64,000 bases of DNA. Origin: Dryomyza anilis. Taxonomy: Eukaryota > Arthropoda > Insecta > Diptera > Dryomyzidae. Below, piece after piece: positions 23,216-36,496 of the stretch (position 1 is the first letter of the stretch; each line of letters begins with the position of its first letter). Both the position numbers and the translations under genes were made by a program. The stretch is taken from positions 3,162,001-3,226,000 of the forward strand of contig OX638134.1 of the NCBI GenBank assembly GCA_951804985.1, in the 5' to 3' direction. The notes beneath the pieces are model-generated. The model searched no databases and had not been told where the DNA came from. It saw only the letters and a list, made by a program, of their open reading frames with translations.

Positions 23216-25560
23216 ATTGTATTTTTTTCTGAAAATTCCTTTTGAGATAAATGTTTTTGTTAAGATTTTATTAATATAATGTAGTTTTTTTATTTCTCTT
23301 AAATTTTCTTAAAGTTTTAAACAAAGTTCTTTAAGCCTAGTTGTAATTTTGAAATATTTTAATTAATATAGTGCTTTTAATATTGTTTAATCTTATACAA
23401 ATGTAATTTTAAAATTGCATTATTCGACAGCATCAAGCAGCAGTAGGCATTAATCATGCGGAACTTTGCGCTCAGAACTTTTACTAAACAAATTACCCAA
23501 GTTTAAAGTTTACGTTGCAAACGTGTTTATCGTATGTGTGAATAAAACTACTACATACAAAACACACACAAAAGCACTGAAGTCATTAGCAAATGCATAA
23601 AGCGTGCCTCTCACTCTATTTCACGCTGATTCACTCAATCTCTTGCTCTCACAGCGACACTTGCAATATGTGTTGCTAAACTTTTCTTAAGCAATCCATC
23701 AAAATCGCACCACTGCATCAGTTGGCAGCAACAGCAACAACAACAGCAGTGGCGCCAACATTTGCCAACAAAATTGAATATTTCCGTCAACAGCCAAGTA
23801 CCAACCAACAGCAGTTAAAAGCTCTAGCAAGGGCCCTCCACATACCCTAGGCTCATTGCTGAGCCCAGATAAAATTTTAAGTGCCTCGCTAGCGGGGCCA
23901 AAAGCGCCAGCAACATGCATAAATCATGCATGTTGCTGGTAACACAGTCTAAAAAGCTGTCTGTGTGAATATGCAACAGCAACAGCATAAATGACGCCAA
24001 AACGTTTATTGTTAATTATTTTGCGAATTTTTAATTGATTTTCCTTCCGGCAGAGCATAGCAAGCAACATCAAAAATGTGTTGCATGCTTTTAGGCTTTC
24101 AATGCAAAACTGCAAAAAGCTTTTTGTCATTGTGCGACGTTTATTGTTGCTGATGTTGTCCGTCTGTCTTTTTCAATGCTTTTGTTGCTTTTATTATTGT
24201 AGCTGCTGCTGCTGTTGCTGTCGATATTGTTGGCTATTATGCAATATTGCTGTCATTGTTCTTGTTGGTGCCGTCGCATTTAAATTAAGATAAATCAACG
24301 CAGAATTTATGTTTTAATTTATGTCGTTTTTTGTGGTGTACTACACAGCGCTGTCAATTGTTAAATGTTGCCGGGCATATTTAGTGAGTCTTTTTGTTGC
24401 AGCTGCTATTGTGCTTTAATTTATTGTGCCAGCAATTACTGCAAATATAGCTTTGTATTTGAAGTGTTTTATTTTAGTTTTTTTTTTACTTAACTAACTA
24501 AAGGCTTTTTTATTTTCTTTATAAAACCCTAAAATATTTATTATATTTCATATACCCTGCACTCTCACAATCCGCTTTAATTGACATTTTGTTGTGCGGC
24601 TGTCAGTGACAGCATTGTCCACTTCTGTCTGACACGTGAGTGGTCGAAGCATTTTTTTGATAAAGGATACGACACATTGACAATGACGCACTCCAATCCG
24701 ATAATAAAGCAGCCACTCGACAGCAGAAGTTTGTGCTGTTACTGCAGCCTACTATACAAAACTGCTCCACCCATTCTGTTCCATTTTGTTCAGTTCTGTT
24801 TCTCATTATGCGTGTTTCTACTTTTTCTGCTCTTAATGACAGCTATTTGTCCCGCTTCACTGGCTCTTCCTCATCCTCTCTGCCACTTAACTAAATACAA
24901 ATAATTTATTTTGTTGCTTTTATTTATATTCTTTTATTTTATATTATTTTTATGGCGCTTCTGTCTTCGATTTAGGTCAAAATCGTTTGCCTACCTTTTC
25001 CACTAATCAGTCAGTCCAGTCCATCAAGTTTGCCTTACCTCTTCGTCACTGTTCGTCGTCATCCACCCTAGCCTTGTGCGTCCACTTAAAGTGACAGTGG
25101 CATTTTTGATTTAATTTCCCTTAGTATTCAATTATTTATTTACCTTTTACTCATTCTACCCATACAACACCCTACCTCCAAACACCCACGCATTCATTTA
25201 TTTGCTCCGTCGTTCATTTGTTCATTAAGTTTAATTAATTTCCTTCAATTTACTTTGACTTCTTAGTACAGCTGGCAGGTAGGTCGATGCTAAGTACCTG
25301 GAAAGCCAAAGAAAGTATTGAATGTTGTGTTGCTCCAATGGTAGTCAATTTAATTAGCAGCAGAAAATGAAAACACTTTACCGCATATCGCATTAATGCA
25401 CCGGATGCAGCAATTAAAAAAAGTTTTATTAAAAGGTTGCAATAGCAGTAGAAAGAAAACTATATATTATATGAAATATTAAAAAGTAAAGCCATATTAA
25501 AAAATAAACAATTACATAAAGCTCTTTTTCCAACAATTTCGATTATGTATAATTTCCAAA
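23216..25560. other. Non-coding
   Basis: CAACAG/CTGCTG triplets lie at 23725-23750 and 24190-24220. One dispersed motif copy (TTGCATGCTTTTAGGC) is at 24081-24096. No exon recognised. Confidence 0.45.
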
Positions 25561-26010
25561 TAAAAAACTTTTTCAGATACTCAAGCTTTTTTATTGAAAT
25601 TTTTTTGAAATTGACACTTTTTTAAAACGCAATTTGAGATGAGACATTTTTAAATAAAAGCTTTTTATATGAAAGCTTTTTGAGACGAAAGCTTTTTGAG
25701 ATTAATGATTATTGAGATGAAGCTTTTAAAAGATATTTTTGATATAAAAATTGTTGAAAATAAAAGCTTTATGAAAAGCTTTTTGAAAAAAACTTTTCGA
25801 AAAAAAAGCATTAAAAAAGATTTTTGAAAAATGTTAAAAAAAAGCTTTTTCAAAAATGTTTTTAAAAGAGCTTTTTGATAAAAAAACCTTTTTCAAAAAT
25901 GTTTTTAAAAGAGCATTTTGAAAAAAAAGCTTTTTGTGATCAAAGATTTGTAAGATTAAAGCTTTTTGATGTCAAAGCTTTTTGAGATTACAGCTTTTAA
26001 ATACAAGTTA
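25561..26010. repeat. AAAGCTTTTTGAGA-type tandem repeat
   Basis: About 14 irregular units with AAAGCTTTTTGA cores and poly(A)/poly(T) spacers. Two ~55-bp segments at about 25845-25890 and 25890-25930 are near duplicates. Non-coding. Confidence 0.8.
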
Positions 26011-26880
26011 CTATAATTATTCATTCATTTGATATGAAAGATCTTTTACTATTTAAGTTTTGAGAGTTTAAAGCAAGAACCATTCCTTTTTCTAGAAGAT
26101 TTAAAATTTTGCAAAATGATTTTGAAAATCGTATTTCTAAGTTGAATAATAAAAATAATAATAATAATTTAATACATAATATTCAAAACCACTTCATGCT
26201 GCAGTAATAAAACCTTTTACAGAATAACTCCTACAAATAAAAAAATTGGTATATATTTTAAATACAGCAACAAACAAATATTGTGTTGCCGCCCGCCACA
26301 GCCGCATTGCTTGTTTTACATGCAAATCGAATTTTCGCAATTTTAATTGGATTTTTGATTGGTTTATGGATACGAAATGTTTGTTTGTTGCTGTAAATAT
26401 TGTTATTGATGTTTTTGCTATTATTTCTGTTGTTGTTGTTATTTTTTGGTTTATTTGAAATGCCAAAAAATAAAATCCTGTTGTGCATCATCAAATGTTA
26501 TGCAAAGCGGAAAACAATATTTTTTGATGCTTGGTTGTTTCTTGATTTGATTTTACGCCAATAATAGACAAAAAGCCTTGCATAGCCAGAGGAGCACATT
26601 GCATTTTAAATATATTATATATTGTTTGTTTGTGTGTATTGGTTACAATGCAGTTATTGCATAACACAGTAGCAATTGCTGCTGCTGCCAGCACAACAAT
26701 ACAGTTGATTTGCATTGATTTTGAGCATCATAATAAAAAAAATTAAATAATAAAACCAAATGGTAAAATTATTGGAACTACTTCACTACGGCAATACAAA
26801 GTTTTTTACCTAATAGATATGGGGATTACTTTCTGTAAATAATGTTAAAAAAAATCAGTGCAGCTTTTAAAAAATTAAAT
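26011..26880. other. Non-coding
   Basis: AAT microsatellite at 26150-26168. Overlapping frames at 26190-26715 reflect GTT/AAC triplets. No exon recognised. Confidence 0.45.
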
Positions 26881-27105
26881 AAATTAAAAAGCTTTTGTGT
26901 CACTTTTGAAAATTTAATTTAAAAAACTTTTCAAAAACTTTTAATACATTTTTTATTAAAGCTTTCAAAAGTTGTTGAAAGCTTTCAAAAAAGCTCTAGA
27001 AAGCTTTCAAAAGCTGTTGAAAACTTTCAAAAAGCTCTTGAAAGCTTTAAAAAAACTTTTTAAAGCTTTCGCAGCTTTCAAAAAACTTATAAAAAAAAAG
27101 TTTTT
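26881..27105. repeat. GAAAGCTTTCAAAAAGCT short tandem repeat
   Basis: About nine units of CTTTCAAAAGCT, with GAAAGCTTTC palindromes, at 26957-27080. Non-coding. Confidence 0.8.
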
Positions 27106-28570
27106 TTTTTAAGAAGAATGACCTAAATTAATTTGCAATAAGATTTTCAACTTGTAGTTATGGTTTATACAAAATTAAATATATCTAATCTACTGGTTGC
27201 CACAATATTTTTCAGATAATTCAAAACTCGCATAACCATTTATCTTTATTATTTTATGCATGTTTCTCAATTTATTAAGGTCTCAATTAAGTTGCCATAA
27301 ATATTCAACCTAGTCGAGCTAACAACTTGGCACAAATTAGTTTAATTATGCCAACAACAACAATAACAACTAGTTACAACAATTATAGCCAAAAACAAAA
27401 GCACACTTAAGCGCACTTCATCATATACTCTACATACACAACTCAACCTCCATAAAAGCGCTTTGCCTACATTTAGCAAATTTTCAACATATCACAAGTA
27501 TGCTGCCATATTATGCAAAACAAGCAGAGTCTCTAAATAATTAAATATTTTGTGTATAATACGCTATTTAGGCAAAAACTCCAGACTCACATGGCAACCT
27601 AATCCCCACCTGAGTTATTAACACGTTGCGCTCTGTCGTTGCTACTACAGCTACTTCTACTACTGCTGTTGCTGGCTATATAATGGTTGCATAATGGCTT
27701 TCAAAGCTCTTTTAGCCCTTTTCTATCTTTTGCATGCTATAGTCGAATTGTCGTACCGCTCAAATAGTTTCATGCACTCCATAGGTTACACGTGAAATTT
27801 TGTTGCCCGTGTGCCTGCTCCAGTCTGCATATGTGCTGCGCTCATTGAGCTTTGGCCCAAAGTTTGTTGTACACGGCGTATTAAGCTTGCTTAGCAGCAG
27901 CTTTGTCCTAAAGATAGGCAAGACTTCTTCTTGTTCCGACTGCTTTCGTGTGCATTATAATTAAATGCAGCGCAAAGTTAATGAAATTTTGCAAAAAGTA
28001 TGCAGTACATGTTGGGAGTTTAGAGGGTTGACTTCCCTGCCAGTAGCTAATGGTTTTGCACTCAAGGGCAAGAGTTCATTAGCAAGTTTTAAATTTTTTC
28101 CATTTTTTCTTCAACTATATAATAACTTAATTAGACTTTACGTAAAAAAATATGCAAAAAGTGGATGTATTGTTGATTTTATTAACATTGTTGGACCTTT
28201 TATAACCTCACGTGCTGCTGTTGCAGCCTGTGAACCCAATCATTTTTATAGATATATATTTCGCCTTTATTGGGTTTCCTAGTGTCGGCCTAGATGATGA
28301 GGAACAGCTGGCGTTTCCAGTCATTGCCATGCAAAACGCGTAGCTCACGAATAGACTCAAAAAAATATCTAGTCAAATGTAGTGCAATATGTTGCTCATC
28401 GCCTAATAAGCGACAACGAGTTAAACAAAAAGAGTTTAATATATATATAAAAATATTTTTTATTTTATAGTTGTTTTGTAAATTTCTTCTCATAAAATAC
28501 AATTCGTAAAGTATTTCTCTCGGGCATACATTTTTTTTATTTCAAATTTTTAAAAATTATAAAAAAATGT
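27106..28570. other. Non-coding
   Basis: No repeat array and no exon recognised. The 105-codon plus-strand frame at 27965-28282 starts with ATG but shows no family similarity, no splice sites I trust and composition like its surroundings. Confidence 0.4.
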
Positions 28571-29215
28571 ATAATAAGTTTTAAGCTTTTTGTAGAAAAA
28601 CGTATGATCTTTTTAGAAAAGCTTTTGAGCTTTTTGTATAAAAGCTTTTAAGCTTTTGGTATAAAACCTTTTTTTTAGAAAATATTTTAAGCATTTTGAA
28701 GAAAATCATTTAAGCTTTTTTTGTAGAAAAGCTTTTAAGCTTATTTGTAGAAAAGCTTTTAAGCTTTTCTGTAAAAAAGGTTTCAAGCTTTTTTGTAGAA
28801 AAGCTTTTAAGCTTTTTTTTTAGTAGAAAAGCTTTTAAGCTTTTTGGTAGAAAAGCTTTTAAGCTTTTTGGTAGAAAAGCTTTTAAGCTTTTTGGTAGAA
28901 AAGCTTTTAAGCTTTTTTGTAGAAAAGCTTTTAAGCTTTTTTGTAGAAAAGCTTTTAAGCTTTTTTGTAGAAAAGCTTTTAAGCTTTTTTGTAGAAAAGC
29001 TTTTAAGCTTTTTTGTAGAATAGCTTTTAAGCTTTTTTTAAGAAATTGGTTGATTTATACATTGCAGAAAATATTTTAATTTTTGTAGAAAAACTTTTCA
29101 GCTTTACGTAGAACAGCCTTTAAGATTTACGTAGAAAAGCTTTTAAGCTTTACGTAGTAATGCTTTTAAGAGCTTTTACGTTAAAAATATTTAAAGTCTT
29201 TTGTAGTAAAGTAGT
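28571..29215. repeat. 24-bp minisatellite GTAGAAAAGCTTTTAAGC plus poly(T), about 18 copies
   Basis: The core array at 28700-29035 is highly homogeneous, with units varying mainly in T-run length, so recent expansion is likely. Degenerate units continue to 29215 (CAGCTTTACGTAGAA variants). It contains two HindIII-like AAGCTT words per unit. Confidence 0.95.
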
Positions 29216-30944
29216 AAAATATGTCTAGAAATTATAAAGATAGAGGGGAGAAAAAATAAATAAAAACGTTGCACATTTTTTTTAAATCATAAAATTTGTG
29301 AATTATGGTATTGTAAAAAGTAACAAATTTGTATGTGTTACTTATTAAAATCAGCAAATGTTTTCCTAAGTAGCAAAAATGTAGTATTTTTCGGATAAAA
29401 TATAAAATGTATAAATTGTAGCAAATGTGCGAGAAACAATTGCTTTGAACAAACGAGCGCCACGAAGCAACTGAATTCATGGCCACCTCAATTCGTTTCA
29501 ATCAATTTCGATCGGGTGCTGCGTGGGTGGCTGTGATGTTGGCACCATCAACCACACCATCACCACCACCAATACACAACAGTAACAACACATACGATAC
29601 ACTTTTCATGTAACACAAACAGACGTAAAATTGTTATAAAATGCGTCGAAAGCACGTTGCAATGCGATTCATTATTTTGCTGCTGCTGAAAGCTGTTTTT
29701 TTTTTGTATTTTTCTTTTATATAATTCAGATTGTTAGTGTTATTGGCGCTGCGAATGGTAACAACACGAACGCGTTTTTTACGGCGATATGCAATAATCT
29801 GGCAGCACACGTGAAAACGTGACTATTACACGTGATTGCTGGCGCTGGATTTTTATTATTTGTTAGAAAATTTACAATTTTTCGCAAGTTTTCTTTATAT
29901 TTGTGATATTTCTATTTCATTTTTCTATTTTTAGTTTTTTTTATTTTTGTACAGTTTTTCAATACAGCGCAATTTGGAAAATTGCTCTCGTTAGTGCTTA
30001 AACATTTTTCAATGTTTTTTTTTTGTAGCTTTAAATGCATTCAAACTCTTGAAATATTTTTCATAAATTTTAGTAAATGCATTTCTCAATAACAAGTAAT
30101 AAAAACTTTAAATTAACAATAAAAATTAAAGAAAAATATAAAACATTTAAAATAAGTTAAAATTGACGACAGTTTAATTTCGCTAAACATTTTTATCACA
30201 ATCTACTATTTTCTGTTTTCCTCCTGATTTTCTAAGTACTTTTATTGCTCAATCTTTACCCTTTCTTATGGCCACAATCACAATCAAAAACGTTGCTCGC
30301 GCTTCAAAACAACGCAAAGCAATTTTGTGAACATAAAATTTGATTGTTTTTTTTTATAAAGATTGCAATTTTTTCAATGTTGCCACAATAAAGACCAACA
30401 ACAAAACCCACTCTGGCAATTGTAATTTTACTTCCAACTTTTCGTTAACTCTTTATTTGGTACACATTGTTTTAAGTAACAACTCTTGCCAAAAACATCT
30501 TCTCGATTATCGCCTCCCTTTGAAAGCTTTGCCACAACATTCCGCAGCAATTCTTGAACTTTTGCCTCTCAAAGGAACCCCTTTCCAGAGCACTATACGT
30601 GTTCGAAAACCAGTCAAAGAGCAACATGATGTTTTTACACGTTTCACAGGTTTTCTTGAAGTTCAATTAATTTCGTTGCAAAACAAAGCGAACACAAAAT
30701 ACAAATACAAATAAACGGAGTAAGCCCCACAAAACAGTGCCACAAAAATTAAATTAAAATTCACATCAGCTGCAGAGCTTCAGAGTTGCTGCTGTCGGCA
30801 GCAAATGCAGCCAGAGTGTGGCTGTGCATGTTGTCGATGATGATGATGCTGATGATGATTTCAAAGTCCCTCGATGAGTGTGCAATAATAATGAATGGAT
30901 TTCAATGATGTGAAATGTAATTGATTCAGTCTTTTCAGTTCAGA
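29216..30944. other. Non-coding
   Basis: Short CACCA/CATCAC iterations at 29545-29570 and GATGATGCTGATGATGAT at 30836-30860. The 124-codon plus-strand frame at 30340-30714 opens at TTG and I do not recognise it. No exon called. Confidence 0.4.
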
Positions 30945-31335
30945 AATTCAATTTTTCACTAAAAATCCAAATTTTTCATTAATAATTCAATTTTTTACTA
31001 AAAATCAAATTTTCATTAAAAATTCAATTTTTCACTAAAAATTCAATTTTTCACTAAAAATTCAAATTTTCATTAAAAATGCAAATTTTCACTAAAAATT
31101 CAAATTTTTACTAAAAACTCAAATTTTTACTAAAATTAAAATTTTTCACTAAAAATTCAATATTTCACTAAAAATTCAATATTTCACTAAAAATTCAATT
31201 TTTCACTAAAAATTCAATTTTTCACTAAAAATTCAATTTTTCACTAAAAATTAAATTTTTCACTAAAAAATTCATTTTTCACAAAAAAAAAAATATTTTT
31301 ACTCAAAAAAATTCAAATTTTCGCTAAATTAAATA
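30945..31335 (+). repeat. 19-bp minisatellite TTTTTCACTAAAAATTCAA, array 1 (about 20 copies)
   Basis: Moderately diverged, with many units having CAAATTTT or TTCATTAAA variants. Plus marks the orientation in which the unit reads TTCACTAAAAATTCAA. Confidence 0.95.
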
Positions 31336-31626
31336 CTTTTTACCATTTTTAAAAAATATAGGATCTTTTTCTTATTTAACCGTTTGAAAATTAAAAAAGC
31401 ATTCTGTAATCAAAAAAAGCTTTTACATTTATACCTAATATATATTATTGTGTGTGTTCTTTTTTTTAATTAATCTTTGTATTTTCTTGTAGTAAACTTA
31501 AGCGTAACTTTGTTGTTGCTATACATCTAGTTGTTGTTGTTCTTGTTGTTATTGTTGTTGTTTTTAAATGAATTACCAACATAGAAAACTACAAAAGAAA
31601 CAACAATTTCAAAATTTTACTTGCAG

Positions 31627-32668
31627 ACTCAATGCGATCGTCACACAAGATGTCGCTGATGTCAAAATGTCAGCAACTGACAGCGATGACAGCGCCACAA
31701 AACAACTAAGCGCCAAAAGCTTTAAGTAATTATCGAAAAAATAAAAAAGTTCAAAAAATACAATAAACTTGACCGACAAAAATGCGTGAAATTTGGCAAC
31801 GTTGTAAATTGCAAAAAGTGTGAAAAATTTTAAACAAAATATACAATAAAAAAAGTGAACAATTTCAAATATGCGAAACTATCTGAAGAACAAATAAATT
31901 AAATAAAATAATTTTTCAATATAATAAAATTTAAAATAAAATAAAAAAACTAATTTAAATTAAAAAAAAAATATAAATCAACGAACAAAAAATGAATAAA
32001 ATGTGAAATTGCTAAATTTCAATATAAAATTAACAGATAAAGAACTCACATTAAAAGTACTGAACACAATAAATAATGCTTTAAAAATAGCATTAAAAAA
32101 TCTAAATAAATCAAATTAAATTACAAGTATTTATTAAAATATTTAAAAAAATAAAAACATTTAAAAAATTTTATTTTAAATATTAAAAAAAATACATCCA
32201 ATCTATGTGCCTGATGCAGCAAGAGCTAAAATACAAAATCAATTTACAAAAAATACAAAAATCAATTTAATACTGTTTTTGTTAAAGTTGACGTGAATAA
32301 AATTAAATAAAAAATTATGAAATACACAATTTAAACATATAAAAAATAAATAAAAATATAAAATAAATATAAAATAATACAAAATCAAAAACCTAAAAAA
32401 ATATTTTTAAAAATAATAAAAAGTAAATTATAAAACAAAAATAATTAGAAGTAAAATAAATAAAATTAAAAAAAAATTAAAATACAAAAATTAAATTCAA
32501 TTCAAACCAATACATAAATAAAAAATATATAACTTTGATTAATATTATTAAATTAATTAAACAAAAAGAGCATAAATGTTGCAGCATTAAAAAGAAACAC
32601 ATTTTTAACAAGAACAACAAAAAACAACAAGAAATTGCGAGAGCACGTTACCTCAAGTTTCTAGAAAA
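31627..32668 (+). other. Candidate untranslated leader exon, very A-rich, with a 25-codon small ORF
   Basis: Bounded by an acceptor-like TTTTACTTGCAG (ends 31626) and a donor-like AAAA|GTAAGA at 32669. The first 100 bp have balanced composition and hold a small ORF at 31632-31709 (MRSSHKMSLMSKCQQLTAMT and five more residues). The remaining ~900 bp are extremely A-rich with almost no G. Fly genes with large introns often have long A-rich 5' leaders, so this may be a leader joined to the 33109 exon after a 440-bp intron. It could equally be intronic low-complexity sequence. Confidence 0.27.
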
Positions 32669-33108
32669 GTAAGAAAGAACCATTTTTAATTTTATTCTAA
32701 ATATTAAAATATATATAAAACCATATTTCTTTAGATTTTTTAAAGTTACTAAATTAACCCATTAAACCCAGACCAGTCATATACACTTATAAAAAATCCC
32801 TCCAATAGAACCATGTTAAACGGTCCTGACCCTTCGCTTAATTTGATTCCTCTACCAGTTTTGGAATCGAATTTTATAATATGAAAAAAAAAAAAAAGAA
32901 AAATCCTAATAAGAAAAAATGTCGCTTTTATGCTGATCCTCGACGCGTCACAACTTAACCTTTAAACCCGATTTACGTCTGACTCTTCGGCTGTACAAAT
33001 TCCTGTCTCTATGACTGTCTATCTTTCTGTCTGTTTGTCTCTCTGTATGTCTCCCTTGTGCTCACCTTTCGTCACCCATTATAACCTATTCTACCGCCAA
33101 ATAAGCAG

Positions 33109-33252
33109 TCAGCGCAATTTTTTATGACCTGGTTGCACAAAAAATAATAAAAACTTAAAAGCGAACAAAATATAAAAAAAAAAACTGAAAGTTAATATAA
33201 AAATGTCTGCAGCCATAAAAGATAATCCGCTGATGGCGGGGATAGCATCGAA
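33109..33252 (+). CDS. Candidate 5' coding exon (ATG plus 16 codons, phase-2 donor)
   Basis: An ATG at 33203 in a good fly start context (AAAATG) opens MSAAIKDNPLMAGIAS and runs into a GTGAGT donor at 33253; read through, it stops one codon later (TGA). Upstream a CT-rich tract (about 32960-33060) and AAGCAG ending at 33108 could be the acceptor. The exon would be 144 bp with its start codon at 33203. It lies 9 kb upstream of the RRM2 exon on the same strand, so it could be an alternative first coding exon of the bru3-like gene. Its phase (2) does not join directly to the RRM2 exon (phase 1), so another exon would be needed between them. I do not recognise the peptide. Confidence 0.33.
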
Positions 33253-33414
33253 GTGAGTAAAAGAATATTTAAAAAAATATAAAATAAAAGAAAAATTGAC
33301 ATTTAAATGAAATGTCAAAAGCAAACGTAAAATTTTACGATAAAACTGCTATAATTGCAAAAGCACTTTTAAGTGGTATTGAATGCAAAGAGAATAGCAT
33401 TAGACAAAGTCAAT

Positions 33415-34127
33415 CCAAATTCAATTTTTCACTAAAAATTCAATTTTTCACTGAAAATTCAATGTTTCACTAAAATTAAATTTTTCACTAAAAATTAAAT
33501 TTTTCACTAAAAATTCAATTTTTCACTAAAAATTCAATTTTTCACTAAAAATTCAATTTTTCACTAAAAATTCAATTTTTCACTAAAAATTCAATTTTTC
33601 ACTAAAAATTCAATTTTTCACTAAAAATTCAATTTTTCACTAAAAATTCAATTTTTCACTAAAAATTCAATTTTTCATTAAAAATTCAATTTTTCATTAA
33701 AAATTCAATTTTTCATTAAAAATTCAATTTTTTACTAAAAATTCAATTTTTCACTAAAAATCCAATTTTTCACTAAAAATTCAATTTTTCACTAAAAATT
33801 CAATATTTCACTCAAAATTCAAATTTTTACTAAAAAATCAATTTTTCATTAAAAATTCAATTTTTCATTAAAAATTCAATTTTTCATTAAAAATTCAATT
33901 TTTCATTAAAAATTCAATTTTTCACTAAAAATTAAATTTTTCACTAAAAATTAAATTTTTCACTAAAAATTCAATTTGTCACTAAGAATTCAATTTTTCA
34001 CATAAAATTCAATTTTTCATTGAAAAGTCCATTTTTTACAAAACAATTAAATTTTTCACTAAAAATTCAATTTTTCACTAAAAAATTCAATTTTTCACTA
34101 AAAATTTAATTTTTCACTAAAAATCTA
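33415..34127 (+). repeat. 19-bp minisatellite, array 2 (about 37 copies)
   Basis: Same unit and orientation as the 30.9-kb array. The central part (33520-33670) is nearly identical from unit to unit. A TTCATTAAA subvariant is clustered at 33670-33720 and 33840-33910, indicating local block amplification. Confidence 0.97.
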
Positions 34128-36496
34128 CCTTACAAAATCTTTTCCAACTTTTTAGTTCCACTCAACGCCTTCTTCCGTTGCACTATAGCAACTCCAAAGT
34201 TTCGTGCGTTTCAATATTAATTAACACTTCAACAAAACTTTAGCGGAATACTGTGCGGCAACATTGAACCACATTTGACTGACGCACCACCTCCAACACA
34301 CACCCACCATCTGCCTAATGAGCCAAATATTTTGACATTTGTTGGCGGCAAAACTTGGTAGAACTTGCTGACAGACAACTCTTTGCATTTTTACCACTAA
34401 GTCGCTGTAGAAATAAAAATACAAAATAGAAGAAATAAAAAACTAAATTTTGACACTAATTAACAATTAGAGTGCCTCGTCGCATTCAAACTGCAATTAT
34501 GACAAACAACGGTCGTTGGCTGTCACAGCGCCTAAAAGTCGACAATAGTAATTAAAGTAATAATAAATTTTCATTAAGTTGTTGGAGAGGCGTAAAATTC
34601 CTAAAGTTCTAAACGAAATAAACGCTAATTTACAACAAACAAATGGCACAAAAAAAAAGTGAAAACAACAGAGCGACATACAATTGACAGAACTAAAGTT
34701 CAAGCGCCTAAAAGTATGCAATACACAAAAGGCAGCTCTGTGCCCCACGGTAGCAGCCACTGAGCGCGCGTGCGACAGCTTGACAGCCAATTGTGCAGAG
34801 ACACACACAAAAGTTAAATATTGCACAACATTTGTAGATAATACATTGAAGGGGAAAAACAAAAAAAAAAAAAACAATATATAAATTTTTCTTCAAACTG
34901 TCAGTGCTACTTTTGGCTGCTACCAACGCATGTCACAAGTTTTATGCGAATTCTTTGGGGAATAAAATTCATGACAATGACACGAGTAATGTGTTTGAAA
35001 TTGCTGCTATTTTTGTATTGTAACCTATGAAGCTTTTAGTTAATATTTGTCAAAATTTCAAAATATTAAATAAAAAAATATATTTTGACATTTTTAAATT
35101 ACCTATCTGTTATATAAAATGTATAAACATCACTTAAAATTTGATATAATTAAAAACTAACATTATTTTATTTCATTTTAAATACATAAAAAAAATGTTG
35201 CATACTTTTAGGTATGTTATAAATTTCTGGTATTTTGTATATCTAAATTTTGAAACAAAATGAGGTCTGCCCTTAATGAAAGGGTTTGAAAGGGTCAAAA
35301 ATAAATAAATTTAATAAATTTGTATCTATTAGCATTTGTATCTATTAGCCTCATTTAAAATAAATAATTTAATGCATACTTTAAGGCACACTTATTAAAG
35401 AAAACATAATAGGTACCAGCAAAATCATCCTCTTCTCCTCTAGAAACTTTAAATAGCAATAACACCGTATTAAACACAGTTCCCCCTAAATATATGCCAC
35501 ATATTTCAGCAAATCACCATAATAATTATAGTTGTCGCAGTAATTTTCTTGCTTTTACTATAGCCAAGTGTATAGTAATACCAAAATATTAGCAATACCA
35601 ATGCCTAATTGTGACAAAAGGCTTTCAAAATGTGGAATGTCCAATTGTGCACATTTATTGGAACATCCTAGATGTTGCTGCAATGCTTTTATTGCATTGG
35701 CAACGTGCGGTTTCATTATATTTTGCCATTCGTAATAAGCAAGGAATGGAATGCATTATAGAAATTCAAACAGACATAAACAGAATTTGTCGAAATATTT
35801 TTAGGCAATTCTTTTGCCCCCCGTTCCCCATAATTAAAAGCAACGTTGTTTTGTATACAGAGCATAATATTCCGCATATTGTGGTATGAATTTTGTGATT
35901 TAATTGTGACTAATTTTACAAATAGGTATACACAAAATTAGTAACAATTTTGTATGCTGCATGTGAGTCAAACGAGCGGCAGTCTGGGTGAGGTTGAGTT
36001 TGATGCACCTAAAACTAGGCAACACTAAAATGCATTTAAAGGAATTTTGCTCTGATGTAGGCAACAAAGCGTAGTGTTTAGCGTGCGTTTGTCTGCTGAC
36101 TGCCAGAATGAATGAGTGACATGTGCGGCTTACTGTGAATAATTGAAAACATAATTATGTTTAACAAAAAAAACAGTAAATAACAAAATAATATAAATAA
36201 CGCTAGGTAATTGAATAACAAAAAGCATAGAACTGTGGTATAAAATAATATAAAATTGAGTATACATTTTAGTCAGCACAACATGCATTATCAGAGTTTA
36301 TAACAACTGCAAAAACCACTAATTTAAACGCATGTGGCCAAAAACCACTTATACAAGAATGCACTATGTCATGAATATTTATATTATAAAAACTACATTA
36401 CAATAATTTCGACACAAAATACTAATTTTTCTCTGATTAAGTTCATATTTATATACAAAAATATGAAGATACTGCTTAATTAAATAAAATACAGTC
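34128..36496. other. Non-coding
   Basis: Dispersed motif copies: reverse at 34706-34721 (GCCTAAAAGTATGCAA), forward at 35198-35213 and about 35373. An 18-bp tandem duplication of TTTGTATCTATTAGC lies at about 35319-35350. No exon recognised. Confidence 0.45.

Noticed and set aside
30340..30714. 124-codon plus-strand frame in non-repetitive sequence
   Set aside because: It opens at TTG and matches no family I know. It was kept out for lack of start or splice evidence, though a protein search would be worthwhile.
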